A DNA stretch of 14,594 nt, taken from NCBI GenBank assembly GCA_004554395.1, contig SFMP01000103.1, positions 1 through 14,594 of the forward strand, read 5' to 3'. The notes under the pieces were generated by a model. That model did not search any database. It worked only from the letters and a program-made list of their open reading frames with translations, and was not told where the DNA came from. Shown in pieces: positions 14,415 to 14,594 of the stretch. The position numbers and the translations under genes are program-made. The stretch comes from Myxococcales bacterium. GTDB taxonomy: Bacteria; Myxococcota_A; Bradymonadia; UBA4248. Each line of letters starts with the position of its first letter. The first letter of the stretch is position 1.

Positions 14415-14594
14415 CTATTTCGCTGCCGCTCAATACGCGCAACTATCGCCCTATTGCCAGTTGGCAATACGGGCTCATGTTCGCCCTATGTCGCTATCGC
14501 TCCATACGGGCTCATGTTCGCCCTATGTCGCTATCGCTCCATACGGGCTCATGTTCGCCCTATGTCGCTATCGCTCCATACGGGCTCTGGCGCT
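14415..14594 (+). repeat. 37-bp-period REP-like array, continuing past the window end
   Basis: A single diverged unit (CTATTTCGCTGCCGCTCAAT, 14415) is followed by a hairpin unit GCCC-ATTGCCA/TGGCAAT-GGGC (14448-14474). Then come units starting at 14484, 14521 and 14558, exactly 37 bp apart and nearly identical (CCCTATGTCGCTATCGCTCC...). They are the same family as the units at 8821 and 10069-10165; orientation matches 8821. The remaining 14235-14373 is non-coding efp leader with no gene seen. Confidence 0.9.

Noticed and set aside
14195..14467. 91-codon N-terminal extension of EF-P
   Set aside because: EF-P homology starts at 14194 with its own ribosome site, and the extension spans a terminator hairpin.
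14415..14594. CRISPR array
   Set aside because: The whole 37-bp unit is conserved, there are no unique spacers of usual length and no cas genes.

Overview
The window reads as a Gram-negative chromosome segment. It encodes Sec signal peptides, a lipoprotein, an outer-membrane beta-barrel ending in Phe and elongation factor P. The composition is moderately GC-rich, with heavy use of Ser TCG and of TCG/CGA-rich words. The Cys-rich 'CxxxxDCGxGxxCxxGxC' segment in a lipoprotein and the many large, poorly conserved TPR/PKD envelope proteins recall Myxococcota/Bradymonadota-type genomes. That placement is an inference from style only; no rRNA or other decisive marker is present.

Layout. 1-343 is non-coding: two copies of a 30-bp direct repeat, each followed by a 7-bp-period array, the two arrays lying in opposite orientation. 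344-3454 (-) encodes a 1036-residue single-pass membrane protein with a helical-repeat periplasmic part. 3576-4046 (-) encodes a secreted DUF4332 helix-hairpin-helix protein with a good promoter. Divergent to it, 4191-6098 (+) encodes a lipoprotein carrying a calcineurin-like phosphoesterase fold whose metal-binding residues are mostly replaced. 6334-8313 and 8315-8821 (+) form a two-gene operon: an AI-2E/PerM-family membrane protein with unusual extensions, and a secreted DcrB/PsbP-like protein. 8959-9876 (-) is an outer-membrane barrel of the PorV/PorQ/UPF0164 type. 10196-11377 (-) is a membrane-anchored PKD protein with a repetitive Ala/Pro/Glu/Lys stalk. 11627-13207 (-) is a MATE exporter with a long extra loop. 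13631-14194 (-) is elongation factor P.

The genes do not form one pathway; most concern the cell envelope. The most striking content is between the genes. A dispersed element is built of a 37-bp-period REP-like unit fused to an intrinsic-terminator hairpin. It sits in inverted orientation at 8821-8911 and 10012-10098 and provides a terminator both for the + operon and for the - strand PKD gene. A related 37-bp array runs off the right end of the window. Further repeats are a 70/71-bp tandem duplication at the 3' end of the MATE gene and a 22-bp tandem repeat upstream of it. The efp leader contains a textbook terminator whose U-run ends 15 nt before the start codon, suggesting attenuation.

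Start codons were moved inward from the longest ORF wherever a strong Shine-Dalgarno and signal peptide or family N-terminus demanded it (4046, 4191, 9876, 11377, 13207, 14194). All family assignments are from reading the sequence; no database search was run.
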